Source of the DNA: an uncultured Bacteroidales bacterium
GTDB taxonomy: Bacteria > Bacteroidota > Bacteroidia > Bacteroidales > Paludibacteraceae
Assembly (NCBI GenBank): GCA_902769535.1
Contig: CACXPH010000008.1
Span: 1 to 64,000, forward strand
Direction of reading: 5' to 3'
DNA length: 64,000 nucleotides
The notes under the pieces are model-generated. The model saw nothing but the letters and a program-made list of their open reading frames with translations, did not search any database and was not told the DNA's origin. Shown one piece after another: positions 1-9,852 of this stretch. How positions within the stretch are numbered: position 1 is the stretch's first letter; every line of letters begins with the position of its first letter. The position numbers were made by a program, and so were the translations under genes.

Positions 1-1
1 G

Positions 2-142
2 GCGCGTCGTAAAGACCTGAGCCATATGGCACAGGATCTGCAAGCGTTCAACGCGCAGAAAGACTCGCCGACCGGCAAAAAGACCATGACGGCGTACCTC
101 TGGTATGTCTGCGGGCAGGCGTACGATGCGCAGCAGGGCTAA
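2..142 (+). CDS. C-terminal fragment of an unrecognised protein
   Basis: The frame is open from the left edge to a TAA at 140-142, giving 46 residues that end in YDAQQG. The fragment is hydrophilic, with one aromatic cluster (AYLWYVCGQAYD). A rho-independent terminator follows 30 bases later, which supports a real gene end. Nothing in the visible part identifies a family. The start lies outside the window. Confidence 0.6.
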   Translation, partial: ARRKDLSHMAQDLQAFNAQKDSPTGKKTMTAYLWYVCGQAYDAQQG

Positions 143-172
143 CGATTAGCGATTAGCGATTAGCGTTTAGCG
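143..172. repeat. GATTAGC tandem repeat
   Basis: Just after the stop codon the heptamer GATTAGC or a near copy (GTTTAGC) is repeated about four times. It is one of several short tandem repeat families found between genes in this window. A related GGTTAGCGG form is found inside cstA at 8247-8282. Confidence 0.7.
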
Positions 173-204
173 AGAAGGGCACCTTTGGGTGCTCTTTTTT
201 TTAA
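172..204 (+). terminator. Rho-independent terminator of the left-edge gene
   Basis: GGGCACC and GGTGCTC form a 7-bp stem with one G-T pair and a TTTG loop. A run of eight or nine T follows. It closes the gene that enters from the left edge. Confidence 0.75.
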
Positions 205-225
205 TCAAACAAGTTATCGACAAAA

Positions 226-256
226 GGGCAAAAAAGAAGGTTGTCTCACGACAACC
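226..256 (-). terminator. Probable terminator for the UspA-like gene
   Basis: On the minus strand GGTTGTC, a GTGA loop and GACAACC form a perfect 7-bp stem followed by TTCTTTTTTG. It lies about 155 bases past the stop of the UspA-like gene, leaving a long 3' untranslated region. The stretch 256-410 holds no convincing gene on either strand. A 13-codon ATG frame at 289-330 on the plus strand is noted only as a possibility. Confidence 0.55.
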
Positions 257-410
257 CAACCTTTTCATTTAACCTTAAATCTAATACCATGAAAAACACG
301 GTGCAAAAGTACTGCTTTTGGGGCATATAGCCAAATATTTTTGCAAAAAAGTGTTAAAAATGTAAAAAATGTAACATTTAGTTGACAAAATGACAGAAAG
401 GCCGTGTTTT

Positions 411-1004
411 TTAATCGCAAAGCGAGAATAAATCTTCGCGTGGATTGATCAACATGACAGGTACGAGTGCTCGCTGTATGGCTTTTCGCTCGGGTGGACC
501 GAACAAAATGTCATCCAAACCGTAATCGCGACTGGCAGTGAGGATCAGCAGATCATGCCGGAAATCCCTTTGACGTTCTGCGGCTTCTTGGATGAGTTTG
601 AACGAATCTTTGCGGGCGATACAGACTTCATAGGTGATGAGCGGTGACGGGTTACCGGTTACGGGTGACGGGATACCGGTTAATTTCTCGTTAATCTTTT
701 TGATATGCGTGACGATACGATTGACGTTCTGGCGGGCATGGGAGCCGTAGTCGTTGGCTTGGAGAAGGATGATATGTGCGCCGGTTTTACGGGCGAGGTA
801 GGTGCAGATCTCGGCTTTGTAGGTCTCTTCTTCGAGCATGGAGACGGGTACGAGCAGGCGATGCAGCGGCTTGACAGTCATCGTATTGGTGATGAAGACA
901 TAGGGCCGACGCTCCTCGCGGCAGTCGTTGAGATGGCGCTGAATAATGCGCGCGTTATTCTCGCACTCAATCAGTTTAATATCCTCATTGTTTTCCCAAA
1001 TCAT
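411..1004 (-). CDS. UspA-like universal stress protein
   Basis: The 197-residue protein has the UspA alpha/beta pattern: a strand HRLLVPVSML near residue 48, a strand HIILLQAND near 75, a late strand DLLILTAS, and the closing ALVPVMLIN typical of UspA folds. Family members are small cytosolic proteins that bind nucleotide or respond to stress; the ligand cannot be read here. About residues 107-120 (GIPSPVTGNPSPL) are encoded by a GGGTTACCGGTTA-type repeat at 642-682 that is also found inside fmt, so this loop is probably an insertion. It follows mltG on the same strand after a 240-base gap holding a candidate RNA or mobile element. No TAnnTTTG promoter is obvious. Confidence 0.7.
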   Translation of the reverse strand: MIWENNEDIKLIECENNARIIQRHLNDCREERRPYVFITNTMTVKPLHRLLVPVSMLEEETYKAEICTYLARKTGAHIILLQANDYGSHARQNVNRIVTHIKKINEKLTGIPSPVTGNPSPLITYEVCIARKDSFKLIQEAAERQRDFRHDLLILTASRDYGLDDILFGPPERKAIQRALVPVMLINPREDLFSLCD

Positions 1005-1013
1005 TTTTTATAA

Positions 1014-1233
1014 AAAAACATAGATAAACCCTTTTGAAAAAAATAAAGATTATAAATTAAATAATTGAATACTTGCCGTATTTTAAGGTCTTGCTTTATC
1101 AGGCTTACTTATAAATAAATTTATAGTAACCCGTTAAACCAATCCCTTACCTCTGCGAGGAACCAATTATTTAATTCAAAAATAATAATTATATTTTTTT
1201 TACAAAAGCAATAAACATTAAAAACAATTTTAG
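1014..1233. other. Inverted-repeat element, copy A (candidate ncRNA or MITE)
   Basis: A 13-bp perfect inverted repeat (AATTAAATAATTG at 1055-1067, CAATTATTTAATT at 1164-1176) encloses a core with clear similarity to copy B at 37196-37361. Shared words are TTGCTTTA, TAAATAAATTT, AGTAnCCCG, TTAAA and CTCTnCGAG. Similarity continues outside the stem: AAAAAAACAT with AAACCC on the left and ATAAACA with AAAACAATTTTA on the right. The stem sequences of A and B differ, yet both pair, which suggests conserved structure. It fills the gap between mltG and the UspA-like gene. The strand is not determined. Confidence 0.5.
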
Positions 1234-1244
1234 AAGCCGTATAG

Positions 1245-2351
1245 TTATTGGTTAGCGGCGGCTTCGCGTTCGGCTTTGCGCATGGCGTCGTAGGCTTCCC
1301 AGTCGATGGTGTCCATGGTGTGGCGGTACTGACGAGCAGCGGCAGCGTGGCCACCGTAGGTGGACGAGAAGATATGGGTGTTGTTCAGTTCGGGACTGGC
1401 GCACATGAAGAGGTAGTCGGTCTTGGGTGCGTTGAGGACCATGTCGAGTGTCTCGGGGTCGGGGCAGCGGATAGGTCCGGGCGGCAGTCCCGGGTTCTTA
1501 TAGGTGTTATACGGCGAATCGACATTGAGGTGGCTATAGAGGATCCGGCGCAGTTTGAAGTCACCGACGGCGTACTTGATGGTCGGACAGGCCTGCAGCG
1601 GCATGTTCTTACGGACACGGTTGAGGTAGAGCGAGGCGATAAGGGGCATCTCGCTTTTGTTATGGCTCTCTCCTTCGACGATGGAAGCTATGATAGCTAC
1701 TTGTATGGGCGTGAGACCGATAGAGTCGGCTTTGGCACGTCGTTCGCTGTTCCAGAAGGTGTTGTACTCGCGCTGCATCCGCTCGAAGAGTTGTTCGGGC
1801 GTGATGTTCCAATAGACCTCGTAGGTATTGGGGATGAAGAGGCAGCGGCTGGTCTCTTTGTTGAGTCCGTAGGGTGCGAGGAAGGTCTCGTCCTCGAGGT
1901 ACTGCAGGAGCGTGACGCTATCCATGAGCAGGTGTGTAGTCACTTTGCCGGCCAGTTCTTCGCGGGTACGGACGTAGTGGTTCCATGTGATTCGCACGGG
2001 AGTCTGCCGGCCGTATTTGAATTTCTCGATGAGTTCGCGGTCGCCTATCTGCGCGGGCACGATATAATGTCCGGGTTCGGGATAGCGGAAAAGGAGGATG
2101 CGCATGTGCCAGCGGAGGTCGGTCTCGGCGCTGATGTTGTAGTCCTCACGCAGGAGCGTGAAGAGGGAGTCGATGGTGGTTCCTTCGTAGATGTTATAGC
2201 TGTGCGCCTCGCCGTCGTAGGACTCGAAGTTACACACTTCCCAGCGGTAATACTGCTCAGCGACGAAGGCAGCTATCAGCGCAATGACCCAGCCTGATAT
2301 ACCTAATGTCCACCGCAAGATGCGGGCTTTTGTCCATTCGTATTTTGCCAT
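1245..2351 (-). CDS. mltG: Endolytic murein transglycosylase MltG
   Basis: This 368-residue protein has one N-terminal membrane segment (about residues 13-30) followed by the YceG/MltG domain. The diagnostic block is IIASIVEGES, carrying the catalytic glutamate, then SLYLNRVRKNMPLQACPTIKYA and NPGLPPGPIRCP. MltG cleaves nascent glycan strands in the periplasm and helps set their length. The ATG lies 1 base after the mutS stop, so it is the last gene of the cstA-engB-receptor-mutS-mltG operon. The length is normal for the family, and all expected motifs are present. Confidence 0.95.
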   Translation of the reverse strand: MAKYEWTKARILRWTLGISGWVIALIAAFVAEQYYRWEVCNFESYDGEAHSYNIYEGTTIDSLFTLLREDYNISAETDLRWHMRILLFRYPEPGHYIVPAQIGDRELIEKFKYGRQTPVRITWNHYVRTREELAGKVTTHLLMDSVTLLQYLEDETFLAPYGLNKETSRCLFIPNTYEVYWNITPEQLFERMQREYNTFWNSERRAKADSIGLTPIQVAIIASIVEGESHNKSEMPLIASLYLNRVRKNMPLQACPTIKYAVGDFKLRRILYSHLNVDSPYNTYKNPGLPPGPIRCPDPETLDMVLNAPKTDYLFMCASPELNNTHIFSSTYGGHAAAARQYRHTMDTIDWEAYDAMRKAEREAAANQ

Positions 2352-2352
2352 A

Positions 2353-5001
2353 TTATTTACCTGTTACCAGGCGTTTTATTTCCGACAGTTTATTGAGTGC
2401 CTCCAGCGGCGTGAGGTTGTTGATATCGAGCGATTTGACTTCGTCACGTATCTGCTCGAGCACGGGGTCGTCGAGTTGGAAGAAGGACAGTTGCATTCCT
2501 TCGCGTGTCTCGCCGATATGGTCGATGGGTTTGGCTATATCTCCGTTCTTAGCGGCCTGCTCGAGGTCGGCGAGGATATGGTTGGCACGCTCGACGATGG
2601 AGGCGGGCATTCCCGCCAGTTTGGCTACGTGAATACCGAAGCTGTGCTCCGAACCGCCGCGAACGAGTTTGCGCAGGAAGATGACTTTGCCGTTGACTTC
2701 ACGCACGGAGACGTTGTAGTTGCGAATACGGTCGAAGGTCTTCTCCATCTCATTGAGTTCATGATAATGGGTGGCAAAGAGCGTCTTGGCGTGGCCGCGG
2801 TGTTCGTGGATATACTCTACAATGGCCCATGCAATACTTATGCCATCGTAGGTACTGGTTCCTCGTCCGAGTTCGTCAAAAAGAACGAGCGAGCGCTCGG
2901 AGAGGTTGTTGAGGATAGACGCGGCTTCGTTCATCTCGACCATGAAGGTGGACTCGCCGAGGGAGATGTTATCCGATGCGCCTACGCGCGTGAAGATCTT
3001 ATCAACCACACCGATGGACGCACTCTCAGCGGGCACGAACGAACCCATCTGCGCGAGGAGCACGATGAGGGCTGTCTGGCGGAGTAGGGCGGATTTACCG
3101 GCCATGTTAGGACCGGTGATGATGATGATCTGCTGGCCGTTGTTATCGAGCAGGACGTCGTTGGCGATATATTGTTCTCCAGGCGGCAGTTGCTGTTCGA
3201 TAACCGGATGTCGTCCTTGGCGGATGTCGATGACGAGGCTGTCGTTGACGTCCGGGCAGACGTATTTATGTTCCGCGGCGACGGTGGCGAAGGAAAGCAG
3301 GCAGTCGAGTTGCGCCAACACGTTCGCGTTGAGTTGCATCTGCGGTACCCATTCGCAGAGGGCCAGCATGAGTTCCTGATAGAGTCGGTTCTCGATGATC
3401 TGGATGCGGTCTTCGGCGGAAGTGATCTTCGTCTCGTAGTCCTTGAGTTCTTCGGTAATATAGCGCTCGGCATTGACGAGTGTCTGCTTACGGATCCACT
3501 CGGGTGGCACTTGCTCTTTGTAGGTGTTACGCACCTCGAGGTAATAGCCGAAGACGTTGTTATAACCGATCTTGAGGCTGGAGATACCTGTGCGCTCTAT
3601 CTCGCGTTGCTGGATCTGGAGCAGGTAGTCTTTGCCATCCGACTGGATGGCACGCAGTTCGTCCAGTTCGCTATCCACGCCATAGGCGATGATGTTCGGT
3701 CGGCCCTGTGCAATAGGCGGGTCGGGCACTATCTCTCGTTCGATACGGGTGCGCATCTCCGAGCACGGGTCGAGTTGTTCACCGAGGAGCGTGAGGTAGG
3801 CGTTCTCTCGTGCGTTGGTGCAGACCTCTTTGATGGGTTTGACTGCTTTGAGTGCCCGTCCGAGTTGTACCATCTCACGCGGTCCTATGCGACCGGTAGA
3901 GACCTTGCTGACGATACGCTCGAGGTCGCCGACCTGATTGAGCGCTTCGCGGATCGTCTCCCGTGCGTCAGGGTTCTTGAAGAGGTACTCGACGACGGTC
4001 TGGCGATTGCGGATAGGCCGCACCTCTTTGAGCGGAAAAGCCATCCAGCGATGGAGCAGACGACCTCCCATCGGGGTTATCGTGCGGTCGATGATATCGT
4101 AGAGCGTGCGACTCTCGGCGGAGTTGCCGCTGGTCAGTTCGAGATTCCGGATGGTGAAGCGGTCGAGCCAGACGTATTTGTCTTCTTCGATACGACTGAG
4201 GTGCTGTATGTGGCCGGTCTGGAGGTGTTGCGTCATGTCGAGGTACATGAGGATACCTCCGGCGGCTGTGACACCTGCCGGCATTTTCTCGAGGCCAAAA
4301 CCTTTGAGCGACGAGACACCCCATAGTTTGCACAGACGCTCTTTGGCGGTGGACTCGACGAGCATCCAGTCTTCGAGTTCGAAGGTAAAGAACTTGGAAC
4401 CAAAGAGATTCTCGAGATCGGCTTTGCGTCCACGCAGATGCAGCACTTCTTTGGGTGCGAAGTTGGTGAGGAGTTTGTCGATATAATCGCTGTCGCCTTG
4501 TCCGGCTACGAACTCGCCGGTGGAAATATCCAAAAAGGCGATGCCTATTTGGTATTTATGATTTATGGTTTCAGATTTATGATTTGAAAAGTGGATGCAC
4601 GCGACCCAGTTGTTCTCTTTCTGGGTGAGGGTCGTGTCGGAATAACTGACACCGGGTGTGACGAGTTCGGTGACACCTCGTTTGACGAGTTTCTTGGTGA
4701 GTTTTGGATCCTCGAGTTGGTCGCAGATCGCCACGCGGAGTCCGGCGCGTACGAGCTTAGGCAGATAGGTATCGAGTGCATGGAAAGGGAATCCTGCCAT
4801 CTCGAGTGCTTGCGCAGCGGACGAACCACCGTTGGAGCGGTGGGTAAGGGTGATGTTCAGTATCTTAGCCGCCTTGACTGCGTCCTCCGCATAAGTCTCG
4901 TAGAAATCCCCGCAACGGAAGAGCAGCATCGCGTCGGGGTACTGCGTCTTGATGTCGCGGAACTGCTTCATCATCGGGGTTAATTCTTCTTTTTCTGCCA
5001 T
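2353..5001 (-). CDS. mutS: DNA mismatch repair protein MutS
   Basis: MutS binds mismatches and uses ATP to license repair. The 882-residue protein carries the mismatch-reading loop RCGDFYETY near residue 29 and the C-terminal ATPase with Walker [11 protein letters not shown], Walker [17 protein letters not shown] and ATHYHEL. The start MAEKEEL was chosen because it lies 1 base past the upstream stop; an ATG five codons earlier would overlap that gene. Residues about 139-152 ([12 protein letters not shown]) are encoded by an ATAAATC-type repeat like those between genes and interrupt a normally short stretch before the strand [13 protein letters not shown]. The frame is kept, so the protein is probably functional. 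Confidence 0.97.
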   Translation of the reverse strand: MAEKEELTPMMKQFRDIKTQYPDAMLLFRCGDFYETYAEDAVKAAKILNITLTHRSNGGSSAAQALEMAGFPFHALDTYLPKLVRAGLRVAICDQLEDPKLTKKLVKRGVTELVTPGVSYSDTTLTQKENNWVACIHFSNHKSETINHKYQIGIAFLDISTGEFVAGQGDSDYIDKLLTNFAPKEVLHLRGRKADLENLFGSKFFTFELEDWMLVESTAKERLCKLWGVSSLKGFGLEKMPAGVTAAGGILMYLDMTQHLQTGHIQHLSRIEEDKYVWLDRFTIRNLELTSGNSAESRTLYDIIDRTITPMGGRLLHRWMAFPLKEVRPIRNRQTVVEYLFKNPDARETIREALNQVGDLERIVSKVSTGRIGPREMVQLGRALKAVKPIKEVCTNARENAYLTLLGEQLDPCSEMRTRIEREIVPDPPIAQGRPNIIAYGVDSELDELRAIQSDGKDYLLQIQQREIERTGISSLKIGYNNVFGYYLEVRNTYKEQVPPEWIRKQTLVNAERYITEELKDYETKITSAEDRIQIIENRLYQELMLALCEWVPQMQLNANVLAQLDCLLSFATVAAEHKYVCPDVNDSLVIDIRQGRHPVIEQQLPPGEQYIANDVLLDNNGQQIIIITGPNMAGKSALLRQTALIVLLAQMGSFVPAESASIGVVDKIFTRVGASDNISLGESTFMVEMNEAASILNNLSERSLVLFDELGRGTSTYDGISIAWAIVEYIHEHRGHAKTLFATHYHELNEMEKTFDRIRNYNVSVREVNGKVIFLRKLVRGGSEHSFGIHVAKLAGMPASIVERANHILADLEQAAKNGDIAKPIDHIGETREGMQLSFFQLDDPVLEQIRDEVKSLDINNLTPLEALNKLSEIKRLVTGK

Positions 5002-5002
5002 A

Positions 5003-7543
5003 TTATCGTAAGTCAATTGTCAGTTTCAAATTAAATCTGCGGCCGGTGAGGTAGTTGGGGGATGCCCACTGGTTGTTATAGGCATCAGCCACCCAGAAAT
5101 ACGAGTTGACGTTTCGCCAGCCGACGAGGTTAAAGACCTCAAACTGGATCGCCCACTGTTTGACGTGCTTGGCACTCTCTGCGCGCATGAACTTGGCTGT
5201 CTGTGCATTGAAGACGTAGGTGGCTCCGATGTCGATACGTTTATAGACGGGCATCCGACCCCATGCTTGGTTGTTCCGCGGCGCGTAGTAGGGTTGTCCT
5301 TCGGCAAACTGCATCTTGAGGTGGAACTTGAGTTGGGGCAACTGCGGGATATAGTCCTGGAAGAGCATGGAGAAGTTCCAGCGGGACTCGGTAGGGCTAG
5401 GAATCCATTCAGATTTTTGATTTATGATTTCTTTACCCGCAAGGGGTACGATTTCTTCAGATTTCAAATTTTTCTGTCGTGCGAACATGGTGGAGAAGGA
5501 TATCCAGGAGTCCGCGCCGGGTACGAGTTCGCCGTAGAGCTTGAGATCGAGACCGGTAGCATAGCCCTGTGAATCATTCTTTCCCGAGTAACGCACGCGG
5601 ACGTTGTCCACCGTATAGCTCTCCATGCGGTCGATATACTTGTAGTAGGCTTCTGCCGTCAGTTTGAACGGACGTCCCCACGCACGGAAATAATAATCGC
5701 TACCAAGCACGACATGCACCGAACGCTGAGCCTTGAGGTCGCGGTTGAGTTTGAAGCGTGTGATACCGAGTTCGTCGGTGGTTGTGTCACGTAGTTCCTT
5801 GTAGAACGGCGCTTGGTAGTAGAGACCGGTAGCCAGACGGAAGCAGAGGTCGCGTTTCCATCCGGGTATCCACTCGACAGACGCACGCGGCGAAGGCAGT
5901 ACTTCGTTATTCCAAGACCACCACTGGAGACGACCGCCGACGGTGAAGATCCACTGGCCGGAAGTCGTGTTCCACTTATGGGTGTTCTGGACGTAGGCCT
6001 GCAGTCGTGCGGAAGTCATGGATGTGTCGCCGCGCATGGAGTAATAGAGCTCCATCGGCAGACCGTTGTTAGGTAGCGAATATCCGGCCGAGTCGCGCCA
6101 TTCCCACTCGGATATATGGTCGCGGATCAGTTCCGCTTGGCCGCTGACACCCCACCGGAGGGTGTTATTGCCGCGTTGCCACGAACCGTTATGGGCTATA
6201 GTGATGACACCCGCCTCAAGACTGTTTCGGGCATGTTGATGGAAAATACCGACACCGAGCGCATCGGTCTGGCCCGTGTTGGGATCCACTTCTTGAGAGT
6301 GGGTATTCGTCTTCTCTGTGTCCTCTCCACCTTCCGTAAGCACGTATTCGCCGGTGATGTCGAAATTCTCGCGTTCGTTGGTATAAAAACCTGATGCATC
6401 AAAACCTATTTCTACCTCGTCACTCACTTTTCCTTTGGCGCTTAAGGCGGCGAAAGCGGTAAAGAACCGATCTTTCTCTTGTCCTTCGTACCAAATGCTG
6501 AGGTTCTTGGCTGTTTGTCCACCGAAGGACTCGCTGAGGCTGTCCGGTTGGAAACGATAGTCATTGAGGCTGACGTTGCCAAGGAAAGACATGTGCCATT
6601 TCGAGCCTGTCTTCCAGGTGATGTAGGTTTGGTAGTCGAGGTAAGTCGGGTTGTAATTACCGGCCGTAGCGAGTCCGCCAAGCATGTATTTGGAGGTCTT
6701 GTAACGGATTCCGTGCATCTGGCTGTAGGTGCTGTCGCCGTGTCCGACATAGAGTTGTGCACCGAGCAGACTGGCGCTGAGGCTGGCCTGGAAGGCCGTA
6801 GGACGTTTGTAGGTGATATCCAGTACGGACGCCATCTTATCGCCGTATTGCGCACCGTAACCACCAGCCGAGAAAGCGACGTTCTCTACCATCTCGGGAT
6901 TGACGAAGGAGAGACCTTCCTGTTGTCCGGAGCGGATGAGCAAAGGACGATGGACCTCAATGCCGTTGACATAGACCGAGTTCTCGTCGAACGAACCACC
7001 GCGAACGTTGTATTGTGAACTGAGTTCGTTGTTCTGACTGACGCCGGCAAAAGTGATGAGCAGGCTCTCTATGGAACCGCCTGTGGCATCGGGCATGACG
7101 CGCGTCGTAGCGGCGTCTATATGATCCATCGTGCCTTGGGTGTGCTTGATACCACGTACTTCGATTTCCGTCAGAACTTGCTCGTCCGTGAGCATCTGCA
7201 CATTAATATTGAGCACCTCTCGTAGATCAAAAATGCGCTGTTGAACGGTAGTGTAACCGATCATGGAGTAGGAGAGTACGACCGTGTCCGCCTCGTCCAG
7301 AAGGAGTTCGTAATAACCGTTTTTGTTGGTGGTCGTACCGACGGGTTTGTCGGTGTTGAGTACCGCCACGTTGACGAGTTCAATACCGATATTGTCCTGA
7401 TCCACGACGTAGCCATAGACACGCGCCTGGCGAGCGTGGCAAATTGAAAATTGAAAATTGAAAATTGAAAGGAAGAAGAGAAAGAGAAGCCCTTTCTCTT
7501 TTAACCTTTGCCATTTCACCTTATATGTCCTTTCACTTTTCAT
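5003..7543 (-). CDS. TonB-dependent outer-membrane receptor
   Basis: The order is a signal peptide (residues 1-38), a carboxypeptidase-regulatory-like domain ([18 protein letters not shown] to about 125), a plug domain with [17 protein letters not shown] near 180, and a long beta-barrel ending NLKLTIDLR. This is the layout of Bacteroidota receptors importing siderophores, vitamins or glycans. The substrate is unknown and no SusD partner is adjacent. The hydrophobic core of the signal peptide (SIFNFQFSI) is encoded by TTGAAAA tandem repeats at 7441-7471. A second repeat-derived stretch ([15 protein letters not shown]) lies in the barrel at 5410-5472. The stop is 1 base before mutS and the start 2 bases after engB. 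Confidence 0.92.
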   Translation of the reverse strand: MKSERTYKVKWQRLKEKGLLFLFFLSIFNFQFSICHARQARVYGYVVDQDNIGIELVNVAVLNTDKPVGTTTNKNGYYELLLDEADTVVLSYSMIGYTTVQQRIFDLREVLNINVQMLTDEQVLTEIEVRGIKHTQGTMDHIDAATTRVMPDATGGSIESLLITFAGVSQNNELSSQYNVRGGSFDENSVYVNGIEVHRPLLIRSGQQEGLSFVNPEMVENVAFSAGGYGAQYGDKMASVLDITYKRPTAFQASLSASLLGAQLYVGHGDSTYSQMHGIRYKTSKYMLGGLATAGNYNPTYLDYQTYITWKTGSKWHMSFLGNVSLNDYRFQPDSLSESFGGQTAKNLSIWYEGQEKDRFFTAFAALSAKGKVSDEVEIGFDASGFYTNERENFDITGEYVLTEGGEDTEKTNTHSQEVDPNTGQTDALGVGIFHQHARNSLEAGVITIAHNGSWQRGNNTLRWGVSGQAELIRDHISEWEWRDSAGYSLPNNGLPMELYYSMRGDTSMTSARLQAYVQNTHKWNTTSGQWIFTVGGRLQWWSWNNEVLPSPRASVEWIPGWKRDLCFRLATGLYYQAPFYKELRDTTTDELGITRFKLNRDLKAQRSVHVVLGSDYYFRAWGRPFKLTAEAYYKYIDRMESYTVDNVRVRYSGKNDSQGYATGLDLKLYGELVPGADSWISFSTMFARQKNLKSEEIVPLAGKEIINQKSEWIPSPTESRWNFSMLFQDYIPQLPQLKFHLKMQFAEGQPYYAPRNNQAWGRMPVYKRIDIGATYVFNAQTAKFMRAESAKHVKQWAIQFEVFNLVGWRNVNSYFWVADAYNNQWASPNYLTGRRFNLKLTIDLR

Positions 7544-7545
7544 TT

Positions 7546-8145
7546 TTAACCTTTCACTTCCTCATTGAGTCTCTCAATGTAGGCAGTCAATTCCTCGCCG
7601 CCGAGGCCGGTTTCGGAACTGGTCACGAAGACCGGCGGGAGTTCTTCCCACTCTTCCAAAAGGCGGGCCTTATAGGCCTCTACGTTCTCTTTGAGACGTA
7701 CGCGTCCGAGTTTGTCTGCTTTGGTGAAGACCAGCGCAAACGGTACTCCGTTCTCGCCAAGCCAGCGGATGAATTCCAAATCGATCTTCTGCGGTTCATG
7801 CCGGCAGTCGATGAGCACAAAGAGGCAAACGAGTTGCTCGCGCAAGAGGCAGTATCGCTCGATCATCTTCTTGAGGGCCTCGCGTTGTTTCTGTCCTGCC
7901 TGCGCATAGCCGTATCCCGGCAAATCCACAAGGTGCCAAGCCTCGTTGATGAGGAAATGGTTGATGAGCAGGGTCTTGCCCGGCTTTTGACTGGTCTTGG
8001 CCAACTTGGGATTATGGCAGAGCATATTGATAAGCGAAGACTTACCTACGTTACTGCGGCCGATGAACGCGTACTCCGGCAGATTACTCTGCGGGCAGGA
8101 TGACACGTCGGGGTTGGAGATGATATATTGAGCGGATTTTACCAT
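7546..8145 (-). CDS. engB: Ribosome biogenesis GTPase EngB (YihA/YsxC)
   Basis: The 199-residue TRAFAC GTPase shows G1 GRSNVGKSS, a G2 threonine in the KPGKT region, G3 DLPGYG, G4 TKAD and a G5-like SS. EngB proteins assist large-subunit maturation in the cytosol. The start MVKSAQYII was preferred over a possible start 16 codons earlier because it gives the usual family N-terminus. It overlaps the end of cstA by only 7 bases. Confidence 0.93.
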   Translation of the reverse strand: MVKSAQYIISNPDVSSCPQSNLPEYAFIGRSNVGKSSLINMLCHNPKLAKTSQKPGKTLLINHFLINEAWHLVDLPGYGYAQAGQKQREALKKMIERYCLLREQLVCLFVLIDCRHEPQKIDLEFIRWLGENGVPFALVFTKADKLGRVRLKENVEAYKARLLEEWEELPPVFVTSSETGLGGEELTAYIERLNEEVKG

Positions 8146-9569
8146 AAGTGCAGATGGAAGCCTTCCGGCGCAATGAGGATATAACTGATACAAACGACCG
8201 TCATGAAGGCCGCAGGAATAGCCGCAATCAGCCAGCCGTATTTGTAAGGGTTATCGGTTAGCGGTGAGGGGTTAGCGGGATGCTCTTTCTTATAGAGCCA
8301 AACGGTACCTGCCCAAAGGGTGAAGGTCGCGAGTGTCTGGTTGGTCCATGCGAAATAACGCCAAACAATGTTAAAGTCCACAAACACCATGCCGAACACA
8401 CAGAGGAAAAGCGGCAGCGCGATGATGAGTCGGCGCGGGATAGGACGTTGATCCCATTTGAGGAAATCCGCCACGATGAGGCGTGCCGAACGAAGAGCCG
8501 TGTCACCACTGGTAATTGGAGCCGCTATCACACCGATAATAGCCAGAATACCACCGATTGTGCCGAGCCACGAACGACTGACTTTGTCGATGACGAGTGC
8601 AGCGATGTTCTCACCCGGGTGCTGTGCCGCAAAAGCCTGGAGTCCGTCGATACCGTAGAGACCGGTTTGAGGATCAGCGAAGAAGGTTCCTGCTGCGGCT
8701 GCCCAGATGAGTGCAAGGATTCCTTCGGCAACCATCGCGCCGTAGAAGATCCAACGACCTTGTCGTTCGTTGGTCACACAACGCGCCATGATCGGGCTCT
8801 GCGTGCCGTGGAAACCCGAGATGGCTCCGCACGCGATAGAGACGAACATCATCGGGAAGAGCGGCAGACCGTTCGTTTGTCTGTTCTGCAGACCGTCGAA
8901 CACTTCCGGCATTTCGGAGCTATGCCAACCCAACATGACCACCATGATACCAAGGCCCATGAAGAGCAGGATTGCACCGAAAATAGGGTAGAAACGACCG
9001 ATGAGTTTATCGACCGGAAGGACGGTGGCAAGTGCGTAGTAACCGAAGATGATCAGTACCCAGACGATGGGAATCATATGTCCGCTGAATTGCATCGAGC
9101 CCAACCCGCATAAGCCTTGGAGGAGGGTGGCCGGTCCACTTAAAAACGTGGTGGTTAGCAGAATAAGCAGTATGAGGGAAAGGACGCGAATGAAGACTTT
9201 GGTGCCCTTACCCAACTCATCTCCTACGATATCGGGAAGGGATACACCGCCTTTGCGGATGGAGAGCATACCGCTTAAGTAATCGTGTACACCTCCGGCG
9301 AAGATGGTTCCGAAAACGATCCAGAGGAAGGCGGCCGGGCCATAGAAGATACCCATAATCGCACCGAAGATTGGACCGAGACCGGCGATGTTCAGAAACT
9401 GCACGAGGAAGATACGCCAAGGCGCCATCGGCACAAAATCCACGCCGTCGGTTTTGGTCAATGCAGGCGTCTTGCGCTCGGGTTCAATACCGAAAATACG
9501 CTCAACCAACACACCGTAGGTAAAGAAACCTACGACCAGCAACAGCAATGCAATAAGAAATGTTACCAT
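8139..9569 (-). CDS. cstA: CstA-family carbon starvation / peptide transporter
   Basis: This is a multi-spanning inner-membrane protein of 476 residues with the CstA signature region ([60 protein letters not shown]). Family members take up peptides or pyruvate. The start [10 protein letters not shown] follows a consensus promoter on the minus strand (9591-9621). Near the C-terminus the stretch [12 protein letters not shown] is encoded by a GGTTAGCGG repeat at 8247-8282 and looks inserted between membrane segments. First gene of the five-gene operon ending at mltG. Confidence 0.9.
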   Translation of the reverse strand: MVTFLIALLLLVVGFFTYGVLVERIFGIEPERKTPALTKTDGVDFVPMAPWRIFLVQFLNIAGLGPIFGAIMGIFYGPAAFLWIVFGTIFAGGVHDYLSGMLSIRKGGVSLPDIVGDELGKGTKVFIRVLSLILLILLTTTFLSGPATLLQGLCGLGSMQFSGHMIPIVWVLIIFGYYALATVLPVDKLIGRFYPIFGAILLFMGLGIMVVMLGWHSSEMPEVFDGLQNRQTNGLPLFPMMFVSIACGAISGFHGTQSPIMARCVTNERQGRWIFYGAMVAEGILALIWAAAAGTFFADPQTGLYGIDGLQAFAAQHPGENIAALVIDKVSRSWLGTIGGILAIIGVIAAPITSGDTALRSARLIVADFLKWDQRPIPRRLIIALPLFLCVFGMVFVDFNIVWRYFAWTNQTLATFTLWAGTVWLYKKEHPANPSPLTDNPYKYGWLIAAIPAAFMTVVCISYILIAPEGFHLHLW

Positions 9570-9590
9570 GTTCAAACAATTTTGCGACTG

Positions 9591-9621
9591 CAAAATTACT
9601 AAAAAAAACACAAATATGCAA
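9591..9621 (-). promoter_or_regulatory. Promoter of the cstA operon
   Basis: On the minus strand TTG (9619-9621), 20 bases, then TAATTTTG (9591-9598). The start region TTTTGC-AGTC-GCAAAA is a perfect inverted repeat overlapping the -7 box. It is nearly identical to the nadK promoter and leader, including TGTTTGAA before the ATG. Confidence 0.8.
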
Positions 9622-9698
9622 ATTTTTGTGTGATTTTAGGTTTTTAGGGGGTAAAAATACAAAAAATGCACTTTTTTTGAAAAAAAATGCAAAAAAAT

Positions 9699-9729
9699 TT
9701 GGTCATTTCAAAAAAAAGCAGTACCTTTG
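9699..9729 (+). promoter_or_regulatory. Promoter of tRNA-Val
   Basis: TTG (9699-9701), 20 bases, TACCTTTG (9722-9729). The first transcribed bases (CACTCGCTTTT) resemble those of the other two tRNA genes in the window. Confidence 0.8.
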
Positions 9730-9749
9730 CACTCGCTTTTGGAAAAAGA

Positions 9750-9824
9750 GGGCGTTTAGCTCAGCTGGTTTAGAGCATCTGCCTTACAAGCAGAGGGTCT
9801 GCGGTTCGAATCCGTAAACGCCCA
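9750..9824 (+). tRNA. tRNA-Val (anticodon TAC)
   Basis: A 75-base cloverleaf. The acceptor stem is GGGCGTT/AACGCCC, the D arm GCTC/GAGC, the anticodon stem TCTGC/GCAGA with loop CTTACAA (anticodon TAC), and the T loop is TTCGAAT. The discriminator is A and CCA is not encoded. A consensus promoter lies 20 bases upstream and a terminator immediately downstream, so it is a single-gene unit. Confidence 0.96.
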
Positions 9825-9825
9825 C

Positions 9826-9852
9826 AAGGAGACTTAACGGTCTCCTTTTTTT
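9826..9852 (+). terminator. Terminator after tRNA-Val, overlapping the PAP2 gene end
   Basis: GGAGAC and GTCTCC form a stem followed by seven T. The stop codon of the convergent PAP2 gene (9834-9836) lies within it, so it may serve both directions. Confidence 0.8.

Noticed and set aside
289..330. 13-codon ORF (MKNTVQKYCFWGI) in the left intergenic gap
   Set aside because: It is very short, has no promoter, and lies in the likely 3' region of a convergent transcript. Kept only as a remark.
1100..1126. AT-rich palindrome TATAAAT-AA-ATTTATA in copy A as a conserved hairpin
   Set aside because: Copy B keeps the TAAATAAATTT sequence but loses outer pairing, so the pairing here may be incidental.
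3172..4326. 384-codon frame antisense to mutS
   Set aside because: It lies wholly inside mutS, which has all family motifs. The antisense product has none.
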